From Paenarthrobacter sp. GOM3 (GTDB lineage Bacteria > Actinomycetota > Actinomycetes > Actinomycetales > Micrococcaceae): a stretch of DNA of 64,000 nucleotides. The stretch spans positions 1,054,001 through 1,118,000 of the forward strand of contig NZ_CP136562.1 of NCBI RefSeq assembly GCF_018215265.2, written 5' to 3'. Every line of letters begins with the position of its first letter. Positions within the stretch are counted from its first letter, which is position 1. The notes beneath the pieces were generated by a model, which was not told the DNA's origin, searched no databases, and saw only the letters and a list, made by a program, of their open reading frames with translations. Shown piece after piece: positions 35,509 to 45,305 of this stretch. Made by a program: the position numbers and the translations under genes.

Positions 35509-36270
35509 ATGAAACTTGAAATAGCCGTGGTGAGTGCTGCAGGAGCCGGGATTGCCGCATCGGAAGGTGCCGACCGCGTCGAACTGTGCAGCAGCCTGGA
35601 ACTCGGTGGCATCACGCCCAGCCAGGGCCTCATGGAAGCCAGCATGGAGCACGTCGACGGCCGCTTGGAAATCCATCCGCTGATTCGTTGCAGGCCCGGC
35701 GATTTCCGGTATTCCGCGTCGGACGTGGACACCATGGTGCATGAGATCCGGCACCTGCTGGCCCAGGGCGCACACGGGGTTGTGGTTGGGGCCCTCACTG
35801 GGTCGGGCGAACTGGATGTCCGCACCCTGCAACGCCTGGCGGACTCAGCCAAGGACGCCAACCAGGACGCCCAACTGACGTTCCACCGGGCCATAGACCA
35901 GTCCAAGGACCCGCTGGCGGCTGTGGATCAACTCCTCGAACTGGGATTCAGCCGGGTCCTCACCTCAGGGCATGAGGCCACTGCAGGAGCAGGGCTGCCC
36001 ACTCTGGCCACCATGGCAGAACGAGCCGGAGCTGCCTTGCAGATCATGGCCGGTGGGGGACTTGCGCTCGATGACATCCCTGCGATGCACAGGGCAGGCC
36101 TTTCGGCTGTCCACTTGTCAGCCAAGAAGATCGTCTCAACGCTCGGGGAGGGAACCATTTCCCTCGGCGCGCAGGACGGTAACGATCCCACGGCCTACAC
36201 CGTCACCGATCGCGAAACCGTTCGGGCGGCCAGAGCGATCGTCAACGCACTGAATTTGGGCGATGCCTGA
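35509..36270 (+). CDS. cutC: Copper homeostasis protein CutC
   Basis: The 253-residue TIM barrel shows the CutC signatures: start MKLEIAVVSAAGA, GADRVELCSSLELGGITPS, then HPLIRCRPGDFRYS and HGVVVGALTGSGELD. A late LTSGHEATAGAG follows. CutC was linked to copper tolerance in bacteria and is widely conserved, though its biochemical reaction remains unclear. It is monocistronic between the thioesterase and the glycosidase-like gene. Confidence 0.9.
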   Translation: MKLEIAVVSAAGAGIAASEGADRVELCSSLELGGITPSQGLMEASMEHVDGRLEIHPLIRCRPGDFRYSASDVDTMVHEIRHLLAQGAHGVVVGALTGSGELDVRTLQRLADSAKDANQDAQLTFHRAIDQSKDPLAAVDQLLELGFSRVLTSGHEATAGAGLPTLATMAERAGAALQIMAGGGLALDDIPAMHRAGLSAVHLSAKKIVSTLGEGTISLGAQDGNDPTAYTVTDRETVRAARAIVNALNLGDA

Positions 36271-36417
36271 GTAGCCCTCCCGTCCAGCCCAACGGCGGAC
36301 GAATTCCAGTGAGTACGCATCGTAATGACCCTTTACAGAGGTCGTCGCACCGCCAATGATTGAAGGATTCACCAACGTGGTGAAAAGCCCCGGAAGCTAC
36401 CTTCAGGAGTCCCAGCG

Positions 36418-39400
36418 ATGCCGCTGCCCTCGCCGGTTTCACCGGCCCTTGCCCGCCCCCTTTCATCTGCCAGGAACAGCCCCGGACATCCGGAGGTGGA
36501 GTGTGGCATCGGGGAGTGGGACAAACTTCTGTACGGAAACCACCGCTTCGTCATCGAAGTCAACGCAACCCAAGCCCAGCCAGGAGTAGGACGGGCGCAC
36601 GTTGTGGTGCTGCCGTGGCGCCGACAGGACCATGAGCCGGCAGCCGTGGATGTCATTGTTGTCTCGGCGCAATCCGGGGGCAGGGTCAGGAACCTCACGG
36701 TGGAACACGCCACGAGGGAGTCGGGAACCCTCGTGTTCGAAGCCATCGACGGAGCTGGCATCTACTTCGTCTACTACCTGCCCTACGCAATGCTCGGGAA
36801 ACCTCATTATCCGCAGGCGCATCACCTCCCGCGTCGGCCTGCCGCGGACCCAGCGTGGGCGGCCGCCGTCGGACGTTCTTCCTGGGCACCTGCAGCGCCG
36901 GAACATGAGCTGCCCCGCGCGGACGTTCTGCGCTATGAGGCCGCCAGTGAGCGGGACTCCTTCGCGCCGATGAACTTCACAGCTACCGCAACCGAACTGG
37001 AAGCACTCCACGCCCGGCACCCTGGAGAGGCCTTCCTGGTATTCCCTGAGGACCGACTGAACCCCGTCTCCATGCGGACGGACCTGCCGGCCCACTGGGT
37101 GATCAACGGCCCATCGGACTCGTTCCATGCAACGGCCCAGCCAGGCGAGGACTACGTGGTGCAGCTCGGGCTGTATGCGCAGCAGGACCTGGAAGGGATC
37201 TCCGTGGACGTCACGGCACGCTCGGGTGGGCACTGCATCAACACCGACGGCGTGGACCGCCTGGGTCGGCCGTGGCATAGGAGCCTGGACGTTCCTTCGG
37301 GGACGGTGCGGGCCCTGTTCGTTATTCTGCCCATCCCGCGGCACGCTGCCGGGACCACTCACTATGCGTCGATCACCATCACCGCAACGGGACATCCTGC
37401 GCGGAAGGTCGACGTCGAGCTTGATGTCCTCCCGGAGGAAAAGGCGGACCCGGTAGTCAGTGCGGGCGGCCACGGCGACCCCCGTTACCTCCGACGCCTC
37501 GCTTGGCTCGATTCGGCTGTGGCCCAGGACGCGGAACTCGTGGCGCCGTTCACCGCCATATCGCTCAACGAATCAGCCAGGACTCTCGGCATCCTGGGCA
37601 GGGCGCTGCGGCTGACGGAATCGGGCCTCCCGTCCCAGGTGACGTCAACGTTCACCGCCGCTGTGACGTCAACCGAAGGTCCCGCCGTCGAGCTTCTCAG
37701 TGCGCCCATCCAGTTGGACGTGGACGGCGTTAAGTGGACGCATTCGCCGATCATGTTCAAGTGGGAAGGCCCGGCCCGGGTCTCGTGGCGGTCCCAGTGG
37801 ACCGGTCACGCGGGCCAAACCACCATGTCGCTCGAGTTGGAAGGCGTTCTCGACGCCGATGGAACAGTGACGTACAGCCTGCGCCTGGCACCCGAGTCGA
37901 CGTTCCCGGCGGACGACGTCGGCCTGCGACTGGTGTTCCATCAGGCTGCGGTTCCGTTCGCGATGGGCTTGGGCGTGCCGGGCGGGCGTCGGCCTGAAAC
38001 CATCGACTGGACGTGGGACGTCGCAACGAGGAACCAGGATTCGCTGTGGCTGGGTGGGGTGAACGCCGGAATCCAGCTGGCTTTGCGGGACGGCAGCTAC
38101 GAGCGTCCCCTCAACACCAATTTCTACCGGGAAAAGCCGTTGGTGGAGCCGGCGTCGTGGGCCAACCGGCAGGGCAGCACAGTTGGGGGCGGGGTCACGC
38201 TGCGGACTGCTGGAGACGATGTCATGGTCCGCGCATCAAGTGGCGCCCGGACGTTGGAAGCGGGCAAGCCACTGGACTTCGACTTCAGGCTCCTGCTGAC
38301 ACCGTTCAAACCGATCCAGCCCGGAAAGCACCTGGGCAAGCGATATTTCCACGAACCGGCCAACCCGTCGGACATCAAAGCTGCCGGCGCCACGGTGGTC
38401 AACATCCACCACGCAACAGCACCGGCGCCCTACATCAACGACCCCCTGCTCAGCTCCGAGCGGCTGAGCAAGTATGTGGCTGCTTGCCATCAGAACGGAC
38501 TCAAAGCCAAAATCTACAACACCGTCCGGGAGCTCACCTTCCACAGCCCGGAGCTGCTGCCGTTGCTGCAACTCGACCATGAGATCTTCAGCGACGGCCC
38601 GGGGGCAGGTCACATCTGGCTTCAGGAACACGCCGGCAGCGGCTACGTGTCTGCATGGTTCGCACCGAATGTAGAGGACATCGCAGTGGTGACCACAGGC
38701 GAGTCCCGGTGGGAGAACTTCTACGTGCGCAGCCTGCAGGAACTGGCCAAGGGAGATGACGGGATCGACGGTATCTACCTGGATGACATCGCCTACGACC
38801 GGCATGCGATGGTGCGCGTTCGCAAGGTCCTCGAGAGGGCCTGCGCGACGCGGGGTGTAGTTGGACCGGAGATCGACCTCCACTCGGCCAACCAGTTCAC
38901 AGCGCACGACGGGTACGCGTCGTCGGCCAGTCTGTACATGGAGCAGCTGCCCTATGTGGACAGGCTATGGCTGGGGGAGTACTTCGACTACGACAACACC
39001 GACCCCGACTACTGGTTGGTGGAACTGTCCGGCATACCCTTTGGCCTCATGGGCGAAATGCTGGAAGGCGGGGGCAACCCATGGCGTGGAATGGTGTTCG
39101 GCATGACCGGCCGGGCTCCTGCCGTCGATAACCGCCCACTCTGGGAGTTCTGGGCAGCGAACGGCCTGGAGGGCGCGGAGATGCGGGGATTCTGGGACCC
39201 GCAATCACCCGTCCGCACAAGCCATCCAGACGTCCTCGCCACCACCTGGCTCACGGAGCGCGGAATGGTTGTGGCGCTCGCATCATGGGCCGGTCAAACT
39301 GAGGACGTGACGTTGATATTCGACGACGCTGCCGTCACCGCCGGGGGCCACGGTGCTGCCGTCACCGGCCGTCGCATGGAAGCGCCCGCGATCCGCGGCT

Positions 39401-39483
39401 TCCAGCCAGCCGCGGAGTACGCCCCCGGCCAATCACTAACCATCGAGCCGCAGCGCGGCCTCCTTCTCTGGATCGGATTCTGA
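36418..39483 (+). CDS. Large glycoside-hydrolase-like protein (GH123/DUF6067-like)
   Basis: The 1021-residue protein has no signal peptide, so it is predicted cytosolic. The N-terminal 600 residues are beta-rich modules. Residues about 630-900 form a TIM-barrel-like region, with KRYFHEPANPSDIKAAGAT, IDGIYLDDIAYDRHAMVRV, PEIDLHSANQF and WLGEYFDYDNTDPDYWLVE. This acidic pattern resembles GH123-like/DUF6067 proteins. It begins at ATG 36418 with AGGAG upstream and is followed at once (1 nt) by a DUF5107-TPR gene. It probably cleaves an oligosaccharide taken up by the cell; substrate unknown. Confidence 0.75.
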   Translation: MPLPSPVSPALARPLSSARNSPGHPEVECGIGEWDKLLYGNHRFVIEVNATQAQPGVGRAHVVVLPWRRQDHEPAAVDVIVVSAQSGGRVRNLTVEHATRESGTLVFEAIDGAGIYFVYYLPYAMLGKPHYPQAHHLPRRPAADPAWAAAVGRSSWAPAAPEHELPRADVLRYEAASERDSFAPMNFTATATELEALHARHPGEAFLVFPEDRLNPVSMRTDLPAHWVINGPSDSFHATAQPGEDYVVQLGLYAQQDLEGISVDVTARSGGHCINTDGVDRLGRPWHRSLDVPSGTVRALFVILPIPRHAAGTTHYASITITATGHPARKVDVELDVLPEEKADPVVSAGGHGDPRYLRRLAWLDSAVAQDAELVAPFTAISLNESARTLGILGRALRLTESGLPSQVTSTFTAAVTSTEGPAVELLSAPIQLDVDGVKWTHSPIMFKWEGPARVSWRSQWTGHAGQTTMSLELEGVLDADGTVTYSLRLAPESTFPADDVGLRLVFHQAAVPFAMGLGVPGGRRPETIDWTWDVATRNQDSLWLGGVNAGIQLALRDGSYERPLNTNFYREKPLVEPASWANRQGSTVGGGVTLRTAGDDVMVRASSGARTLEAGKPLDFDFRLLLTPFKPIQPGKHLGKRYFHEPANPSDIKAAGATVVNIHHATAPAPYINDPLLSSERLSKYVAACHQNGLKAKIYNTVRELTFHSPELLPLLQLDHEIFSDGPGAGHIWLQEHAGSGYVSAWFAPNVEDIAVVTTGESRWENFYVRSLQELAKGDDGIDGIYLDDIAYDRHAMVRVRKVLERACATRGVVGPEIDLHSANQFTAHDGYASSASLYMEQLPYVDRLWLGEYFDYDNTDPDYWLVELSGIPFGLMGEMLEGGGNPWRGMVFGMTGRAPAVDNRPLWEFWAANGLEGAEMRGFWDPQSPVRTSHPDVLATTWLTERGMVVALASWAGQTEDVTLIFDDAAVTAGGHGAAVTGRRMEAPAIRGFQPAAEYAPGQSLTIEPQRGLLLWIGF

Positions 39484-39484
39484 C

Positions 39485-41422
39485 GTGGCACACACAGCAA
39501 CTTCCAACCTGACCGTCACCACCATCTCGCTGACCATGGCCGAGCTCGGCCCCCTGAACCCCCTGCCTGTGGTCGCAGCCGAACTGGACCAGCCCTACAC
39601 CGTGGGTGAGGGAGTCCCGGAGGAACTCCAAGCGTCAGCCCGCTACGGCGTGGTGCCCAACGTTTACCCGTACCTGATGCAGGACGGCTACAGCCGGGAC
39701 GCGGCGCCCAAGGAGCTGCCCGCCGTCGTGCTTGAAAACAGCAAACTGAGGGTGACGGTCCTTCCGTCGCTGGGCGGCCGCATCTGGGAACTGTTCGACA
39801 AAGCAACCGGCAAACAGTTGCTCCACACCCACGACGCCCCGCAGTTGGCCAACATCGCGCTGCGCAAGGCATGGTTCGCGGGTGGACTTGAATGGAACAT
39901 TGGCACGCGCGGACACTCGCCCACCAGCTGCGACCCGCTGCACACGGCGATCGTCCACACACCCGACGGCAAGCACATCCTTCGCATGTGGGAGTACGAA
40001 CGGCTGCGCGAAGTGGTGTTCCAAGTGGACATTTGGCTTCCCGAGAACTCGGCCGTGGTGTTCGCGGCCGTCCGGCTCCGAAACCCGAACGACCACGACG
40101 TCCCCATGTACTGGTGGAGCAACGCAGCCATCCCCGAGACCGACCGGACCCGCGTCATCGCCCCGGCAGACGAAGCTTTCGGCAGCGACTACACCACGGA
40201 CATCACCCGCGTCACGCCCACCAGCCACGAAGGCTATGACGGAACCTGGCTGGTCAACAGCCCGCACGCAGCTGACTTCTTCTTCGACATCGATCCCGGC
40301 GAGCGCCGCTGGGTTGTAGCGGCAGACGACGACGGCGACGGGCTGGCGATGCTGTCCACGGGCCTCCTGCGGGGAAAGAAACTGTTCGTGTGGGGCCAGG
40401 GCCAGGGTGGCAAACGGTGGCAGGAATGGCTCAGTCCCGGAGCAGGCCCTTACGCGGAAATCCAAGCGGGCCTGGCGCAGACACAGTTCGAACACCTGGT
40501 GATGCCCGCTGGCGCGGAGTGGGCCTGGGTGGAGGCATACGGTAACGGGCATCTGGACCCGGAAGCGTCGCACGGCGCGGAGTGGGGCGCTGCCGTGGCC
40601 GATGCGGGCGCCCGCCTGGAAGAGCTGCTGCCCCATGATGATCTTGAGGCCATGCTCCCGGCAGCCATCACGAACGCCGACGTCCCGCCGTCGAAAATGC
40701 TCCTGCACGGCAGCGGCTGGGGTGTCGTGGAACGTGCTCGGCGGCTGAAGGGCGGCAGGCGCTGGATCGATGAAAGCGGGACCCCGTTCGTGGACGAGAG
40801 TGTCACGGAGGAACAGGAACCCTGGCTGGGGCTTCTTCACGGAGAAGCGTTCGACGGCGCCCCCAGTTACGTTGCCGGGCCGGATTGGGAAGAGATGCTG
40901 GCAGGGCAACACACCCCCGAGGCGGAGTTCCACCTGGCAACGATGAGGCACGCACGCCAGGACCTTGAAGGCGCCAAGGAAGGGTACCGGAAGGTCCTCG
41001 AGGCCAAGGGTGTCCGGAGGCGCACCAAGGCGCTCGCGCACCGTGGGCTTGGCCTGGCCCTGCTCGCGGCCGGCCGCGATGAGGAGGGGCTCTCCGAACT
41101 GCGGGACGGGGTGGAAACCGATACCTCCGCAACAGCCTTGCTCTCGGAGGCCATGACCCTGAGTATCCGGCATGGCGATCCCCCCATGGCCCTGGATTTG
41201 GCTGAGTCGGCACCTAAGCAGGGGGCCGCCGTCGGGCGTTTGACGTTCCTCAAGGCCCTGGCGCTTGCCAGAGGCGGTCACGGCGCGGAGGCCGCCGCGA
41301 TCCTGCGGAACGGCGTCGAAATCCCGGACCTCCGCGAGGGCGAAGATGCGATTGCCGCGCTGTGGGAGGAAGTGTGTCCGGGCGAACCCGTACCGGCGGC
41401 CTACCAGTTCGGCATGCACTGA
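39485..41422 (+). CDS. DUF5107 and TPR-repeat protein
   Basis: This 645-residue protein begins at GTG 39485, one base after the glycosidase-like stop, so it is translationally linked. Residues about 45-350 match the DUF5107 beta-sandwich (VLPSLGGRIWELFDKATGK, FAGGLEWNIGTRGHSPTS, PMYWWSNAAIPET), a fold related to aldose epimerase and other carbohydrate-binding enzymes. Residues about 480-640 contain TPR helices (RQDLEGAKEGYRKVLEAKG). No signal peptide is present. The partner and domain suggest a cytosolic role with a glycan or sugar; no reaction can be named. Confidence 0.8.
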   Translation: MAHTATSNLTVTTISLTMAELGPLNPLPVVAAELDQPYTVGEGVPEELQASARYGVVPNVYPYLMQDGYSRDAAPKELPAVVLENSKLRVTVLPSLGGRIWELFDKATGKQLLHTHDAPQLANIALRKAWFAGGLEWNIGTRGHSPTSCDPLHTAIVHTPDGKHILRMWEYERLREVVFQVDIWLPENSAVVFAAVRLRNPNDHDVPMYWWSNAAIPETDRTRVIAPADEAFGSDYTTDITRVTPTSHEGYDGTWLVNSPHAADFFFDIDPGERRWVVAADDDGDGLAMLSTGLLRGKKLFVWGQGQGGKRWQEWLSPGAGPYAEIQAGLAQTQFEHLVMPAGAEWAWVEAYGNGHLDPEASHGAEWGAAVADAGARLEELLPHDDLEAMLPAAITNADVPPSKMLLHGSGWGVVERARRLKGGRRWIDESGTPFVDESVTEEQEPWLGLLHGEAFDGAPSYVAGPDWEEMLAGQHTPEAEFHLATMRHARQDLEGAKEGYRKVLEAKGVRRRTKALAHRGLGLALLAAGRDEEGLSELRDGVETDTSATALLSEAMTLSIRHGDPPMALDLAESAPKQGAAVGRLTFLKALALARGGHGAEAAAILRNGVEIPDLREGEDAIAALWEEVCPGEPVPAAYQFGMH

Positions 41423-41494
41423 GGGGAGCCCCGGCCTGCGCTGCGAGGCTGTGGATATCCAGATGCTTGCTTAAGCCAAACAGGGTAAGTTGGC

Positions 41495-43729
41495 ATGGTG
41501 ATTCCCTCCGTAGAACCTGCCATTGACCGCGCTCCCGGAGTCTCCAAGGAGATCGAGGACGCGGCCTGGTATGTGCTCGGTCCGGCGCTGAAGGGGAGAC
41601 CTTCGGCGCTGGACGGACGGACATTGACGTGGACATCGGACGCTGCCGCGGAGCTCCTTGAACGGCTTGAACGCGGGGTGGAAGACTCCAAGGCGCCCAT
41701 GATGACCAACCTGCGCCAAAACCTTGAAGGTGCCTCCCGGGAGGCCAAGCTCCTGGCCGTTGAATTGCTGTTCCTGCAGTCCCTGCCCCTCGCCCACGAG
41801 GTCAAGTCCCTGAGGGTGAAGCGCGCCCGCGTTGCTGAGGCAGCATCGTGGGTTGAGCCGCCCATCGAGCTCCCGGAGGAACTCTACGAGGGCATGACGG
41901 ACCACGGCGTGATCCGTGACCGGACCGCGGAATTCAACTGGACCATCTGGGACCACCTCAAATGGCTGTGCCGTTTTGTGGCCCACGTGGACAGCCAAAG
42001 CACCGCAACCATCAGCCAGGCGCTCGCAGACCCCCTGGCCTTCCACGAACTTGCGGCCGGTACACCCGGAGACCAGCCCGCCCTGCGCCGAAGCATCGAG
42101 TATCTGGTGTGGCCAAGCTACTTCGAGCCTGTGGTTGCGGACGTTGAACGCCAGGAGATCAGGGATGCTTTCGCGTCGTTGGTAGGCGGGGCCAAGGGCG
42201 ACACGGACGAGGACATTACCGCGGACATCCACCGGATCCGCTTGCACTTGGACGAGCAGGCCGGGCAACGCATCGACTGGTACGCCCGCCAGCTGGTGAG
42301 CCAGTGGCGGAAGGTAGGGGACCCGGGGCGCCGTTCCTGGCTCCTGCGCACGCACCATGACAATGCCGACCTCCTGGCTTCATGGGTTGCCGAAGAAAAG
42401 GCCACGCTCGATGTGGAGCACCTGCGCACCCTCACCGCGGGAGTTACCGCCGGCGTGGTCCAGCATGCCGTGGATGAGGATTACAAGCACCTCGGCTACG
42501 TTGAACGGGAAGACACCAAGACGGCAGTCTTCGCGTTCCTGACAGTCATGAAGCCGGGCGACCTCACGCTCTACCAGCACGCGGGCCGGGTGCGGGTGGG
42601 CGTGGTTCTCGGCGAGCCTGAGCACCACGAGGACAACCGGCGCATCCGCCGCAAAGTCCGCTGGTTCGATGACAGCTACGCCATCCCTGAGCTTCCACGC
42701 CACGCACAGCGGCAGCTCTCCACGCCCGGCATCCTCGTGGATGTCACCCGGGTCATCCAGGCCCTGCAGGAACTGCTCCCTGTGGAAGCCGAAACCGACG
42801 GCGAGGACGAAGCGCCGCCAACCGCCGTCGTCGAGGTTGTCCAGCAAGGTTTCCGTCCCCTGACGGAAGAGTTCGCGGCGTCCCTGCACATGGACCTCGA
42901 ACCCCTCCAGGAGATCGCGGAACTCCTCGAAGAGAACCGGCAACTGGTCCTGTACGGTCCGCCAGGCACGGGCAAGACCTACCTTGCCAAGCATCTCGCG
43001 GCCGAGCTCGCAGGCGACCACACGGACGAGCGCGTGAAGTTGGTCCAGTTCCACCCTTCGTACGCCTATGAGGACTTCTTCGAGGGCTACCGGCCCGACA
43101 AGACCGACGACGGCCAGGTTTCCTTCAAGCTCGTCGCCGGACCATTGCGGCGCCTCGCGGAGGAAGCGGCCAAGCCCGAGAACGCGCACAAGCCGTACTT
43201 CCTGATCATCGACGAGATGAACCGAGCCAACCTGGCCAAGGTGTTCGGCGAGCTCTACTTCCTGCTGGAGTACAGGGACGACCGCATCTACCTGCAGTAC
43301 AGCCCCAACGAGCCCTTCAGTTTGCCTGACAACCTCTACATCATCGGCACCATGAACACAGCGGACCGTTCAATCGCCATGATGGACGCTGCCATCCGCC
43401 GCCGTTTCGCGTTCATCGAACTGCATCCCAAAGAGGAACCCATCCGGGGCACGCTGCGCCGCTTCCTGGAAGCCCGCGGCCTGGATACGCTCAACGCCGA
43501 CCTCCTCGACGCGCTCAATGACGCGATTGACGATTGGGACCGGGACCTCATGATCGGGCCGTCGTATTTCATGAAGAACGCTGCCCAGAATCCCACGGGC
43601 CTGCGCCGCATCTGGAAGTACGAGCTCATGCCGTTGCTGGAGGAGCACTACCACGGGCAGCTGAACCGGGCACAGTTGGAAGAACGCTTCGGCCTGGAAC
43701 AGTTGCTGGGACGTCTTGCAGCCCGCTAG
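41495..43729 (+). CDS. mcrB: McrB-like AAA+ ATPase of a type IV restriction system
   Basis: The 744-residue protein has a long N-terminal region (1-430) with no recognised DNA-reading domain. A McrB-family AAA+ motor follows: Walker A GPPGTGKT (near 488), Walker B FLIIDEMNRANLAKVFGE (near 568), sensor MNTADRS (near 618) and arginine finger RRRFAF (near 637). McrB hydrolyses GTP and drives McrC to cut modified DNA. The N-terminus differs from the E. coli 5-methylcytosine reader, so the recognised modification is unknown. It overlaps mcrC by 14 nt. Confidence 0.87.
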   Translation: MVIPSVEPAIDRAPGVSKEIEDAAWYVLGPALKGRPSALDGRTLTWTSDAAAELLERLERGVEDSKAPMMTNLRQNLEGASREAKLLAVELLFLQSLPLAHEVKSLRVKRARVAEAASWVEPPIELPEELYEGMTDHGVIRDRTAEFNWTIWDHLKWLCRFVAHVDSQSTATISQALADPLAFHELAAGTPGDQPALRRSIEYLVWPSYFEPVVADVERQEIRDAFASLVGGAKGDTDEDITADIHRIRLHLDEQAGQRIDWYARQLVSQWRKVGDPGRRSWLLRTHHDNADLLASWVAEEKATLDVEHLRTLTAGVTAGVVQHAVDEDYKHLGYVEREDTKTAVFAFLTVMKPGDLTLYQHAGRVRVGVVLGEPEHHEDNRRIRRKVRWFDDSYAIPELPRHAQRQLSTPGILVDVTRVIQALQELLPVEAETDGEDEAPPTAVVEVVQQGFRPLTEEFAASLHMDLEPLQEIAELLEENRQLVLYGPPGTGKTYLAKHLAAELAGDHTDERVKLVQFHPSYAYEDFFEGYRPDKTDDGQVSFKLVAGPLRRLAEEAAKPENAHKPYFLIIDEMNRANLAKVFGELYFLLEYRDDRIYLQYSPNEPFSLPDNLYIIGTMNTADRSIAMMDAAIRRRFAFIELHPKEEPIRGTLRRFLEARGLDTLNADLLDALNDAIDDWDRDLMIGPSYFMKNAAQNPTGLRRIWKYELMPLLEEHYHGQLNRAQLEERFGLEQLLGRLAAR

Positions 43730-45011
43730 CGCCATCCCGCCGAAGCCCGGCCGGGCTCCTGCGAGTGCCCGACGCGGACCATCAGGTCCACGGCACATTG
43801 TCATGGATGAGCTCTCCGGCGGAGTAGTGGACAAGCTCGACCCCGAATCGGCGGCCTTCATCAATGCCAGCGGACTAGCGAAGGCATCGCCCATGGGCAT
43901 GGGCCTCTACCGGATAGAACCGGTGGGCAAGGTGGGCTCCGTGCGCACGGCCACGGTGCAGTTGGAGGTCCGCCCGAAGGACCGGCTGGGCCTAAGCCGC
44001 CTGCTCTTCCTCCTTAGCTACGCCGGCGAGCAAGGCTTCCGCGACCAGTCCGTGGAGGCCGTGGAGCATCCGGACTTGTGGAGTGCGCTGGCCGAGTCAC
44101 TGGCCCAACTTGCGGATAAGGCACTGAGCCGAGGCGTCCTGCAGGGCTACCTGACCGTGGACGAATCGCTGCGAACGGTCAAGGGCCGTATCCGCATCTC
44201 GGACCAGATCTCCCGCCGCCCCGGAATGATGGTTCCGTTGGAGGTGTCCTACGACGAATTCACGGAGGACATCGCCGAGAACCGGATACTTCGCGCCGCC
44301 TTGGAGCGGATGGGCCAAGTTCCTGGTGTCCGGCCAGATGTCCTGAGCCGCTTGCGCCAGCTCAAGGGAAAGCTCGACGCCGTTACCCGCCTTCAGTCCG
44401 GGGCTCCGCTTTCCCCGTGGCGGGCCAGCCGGATGAACCTCAGGTACCACGCGGTCCTGCGACTCTCCGAGGTGATCCTGCGCAACGCCTCAGCAGAGGC
44501 CGGTGTGGGCAAACAGCAGAGCGCTTCCTTCGTGGTGGACATGGGCCAGGTTTTCGAGGAGTTCGTGGGTGCGGCCCTCCGCAGTGCCATGAGCGCCCAT
44601 CCGGGAGAGATGCGGCTCCAGTACGGAGCCCTGCTCAATGAGGCCGTTCGTGATTCCGATCGCCTCACCGTCCGGCCCGACGCCGTCCACTTCCTGGGCG
44701 GCCGTCCCGTGGTGGTGTACGACTCCAAGTACAAAGCAGCTTCCGACGCCGGTGCCTCCTTGAGCGCCGACCACTACCAGTTGTTGGCCTACTGCACAGC
44801 GCTCAGGGTTCCTACCGCCTGGTTGGTCTATGCCGGTTCCGGAGAAATGAAATTGCGGCGGATCCTGAACACGGACATAGACATTGTGGAGTATCCGCTG
44901 GACCTTTCCCGGCCGCCCGCGGAAATCCTGGCTTCGGTGGCCGACCTCGCCGAACAGTCATGGGGTGAAGTGGTGCGCCAGGCTGTGGCGGGTGGACCGC
45001 CGTCGGACTAG
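43716..45011 (+). CDS. mcrC: McrC-like endonuclease subunit
   Basis: The protein has up to 431 residues. It contains the McrC N-terminal beta domain, the central VKGRIRISDQISRR segment and EDIAENRILRAAL. A C-terminal PD-(D/E)xK nuclease follows, with RPDAVHFLGGRPVVVYDSKYK (Asp near 323, Asp-x-Lys near 335). Together with McrB it forms the GTP-driven nuclease. The frame opens at TTG 43716 inside mcrB; an internal ATG at 43803 also gives a full domain, and neither has a strong ribosome site. The overlap suggests translational coupling. Confidence 0.87.
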   Translation: MQPASAIPPKPGRAPASARRGPSGPRHIVMDELSGGVVDKLDPESAAFINASGLAKASPMGMGLYRIEPVGKVGSVRTATVQLEVRPKDRLGLSRLLFLLSYAGEQGFRDQSVEAVEHPDLWSALAESLAQLADKALSRGVLQGYLTVDESLRTVKGRIRISDQISRRPGMMVPLEVSYDEFTEDIAENRILRAALERMGQVPGVRPDVLSRLRQLKGKLDAVTRLQSGAPLSPWRASRMNLRYHAVLRLSEVILRNASAEAGVGKQQSASFVVDMGQVFEEFVGAALRSAMSAHPGEMRLQYGALLNEAVRDSDRLTVRPDAVHFLGGRPVVVYDSKYKAASDAGASLSADHYQLLAYCTALRVPTAWLVYAGSGEMKLRRILNTDIDIVEYPLDLSRPPAEILASVADLAEQSWGEVVRQAVAGGPPSD

Positions 45012-45047
45012 CCTGAGAAGGAACCTATCCGGAGTGGAGGCAAAACC

Positions 45048-45302
45048 ATGGCTCGCAGGAAATCGTGGCGGGATATGAGCAAGGGCCAGCGGATCTCCGT
45101 GGTGGCCAGCGGCGTGATGAACATGGCGTTGCTGGTGGCCGCGCAGCGAAGCATCGCCAAAACCCCGGATGCCAACATCCGGGGCAGGAAGGGCATCTGG
45201 CGTGCCGTTTCGTTCGTGAACTTCTTCGGCCCGGTGAGCTACTTCCTGCTCGGCCGCCGTCGGGATTCGGCCCTGGTGGGAGGGTCGCCCGCCAAGCGTT
45301 GA
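45048..45302 (+). CDS. Small membrane protein, function unknown
   Basis: The 84-residue protein starts at ATG 45048 with a strong GGAGG site. A basic N-terminus (RRKSWRDMSKGQR) is followed by two short hydrophobic segments (about 18-32 and 53-68), and the end is basic. The pattern NFFGPVSYFLLGRR recalls the PLDc_N-type membrane region of small actinobacterial proteins. It lies 36 nt after mcrC and may be in the same transcript. Whether it has a role with McrBC is unknown. Confidence 0.7.
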   Translation: MARRKSWRDMSKGQRISVVASGVMNMALLVAAQRSIAKTPDANIRGRKGIWRAVSFVNFFGPVSYFLLGRRRDSALVGGSPAKR

Positions 45303-45305
45303 GCC

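Noticed and set aside
39635..41419. Long minus-strand frame opposite the DUF5107 gene
   Set aside because: The plus-strand frame has recognisable domains and coupled start; the antisense translation has none.
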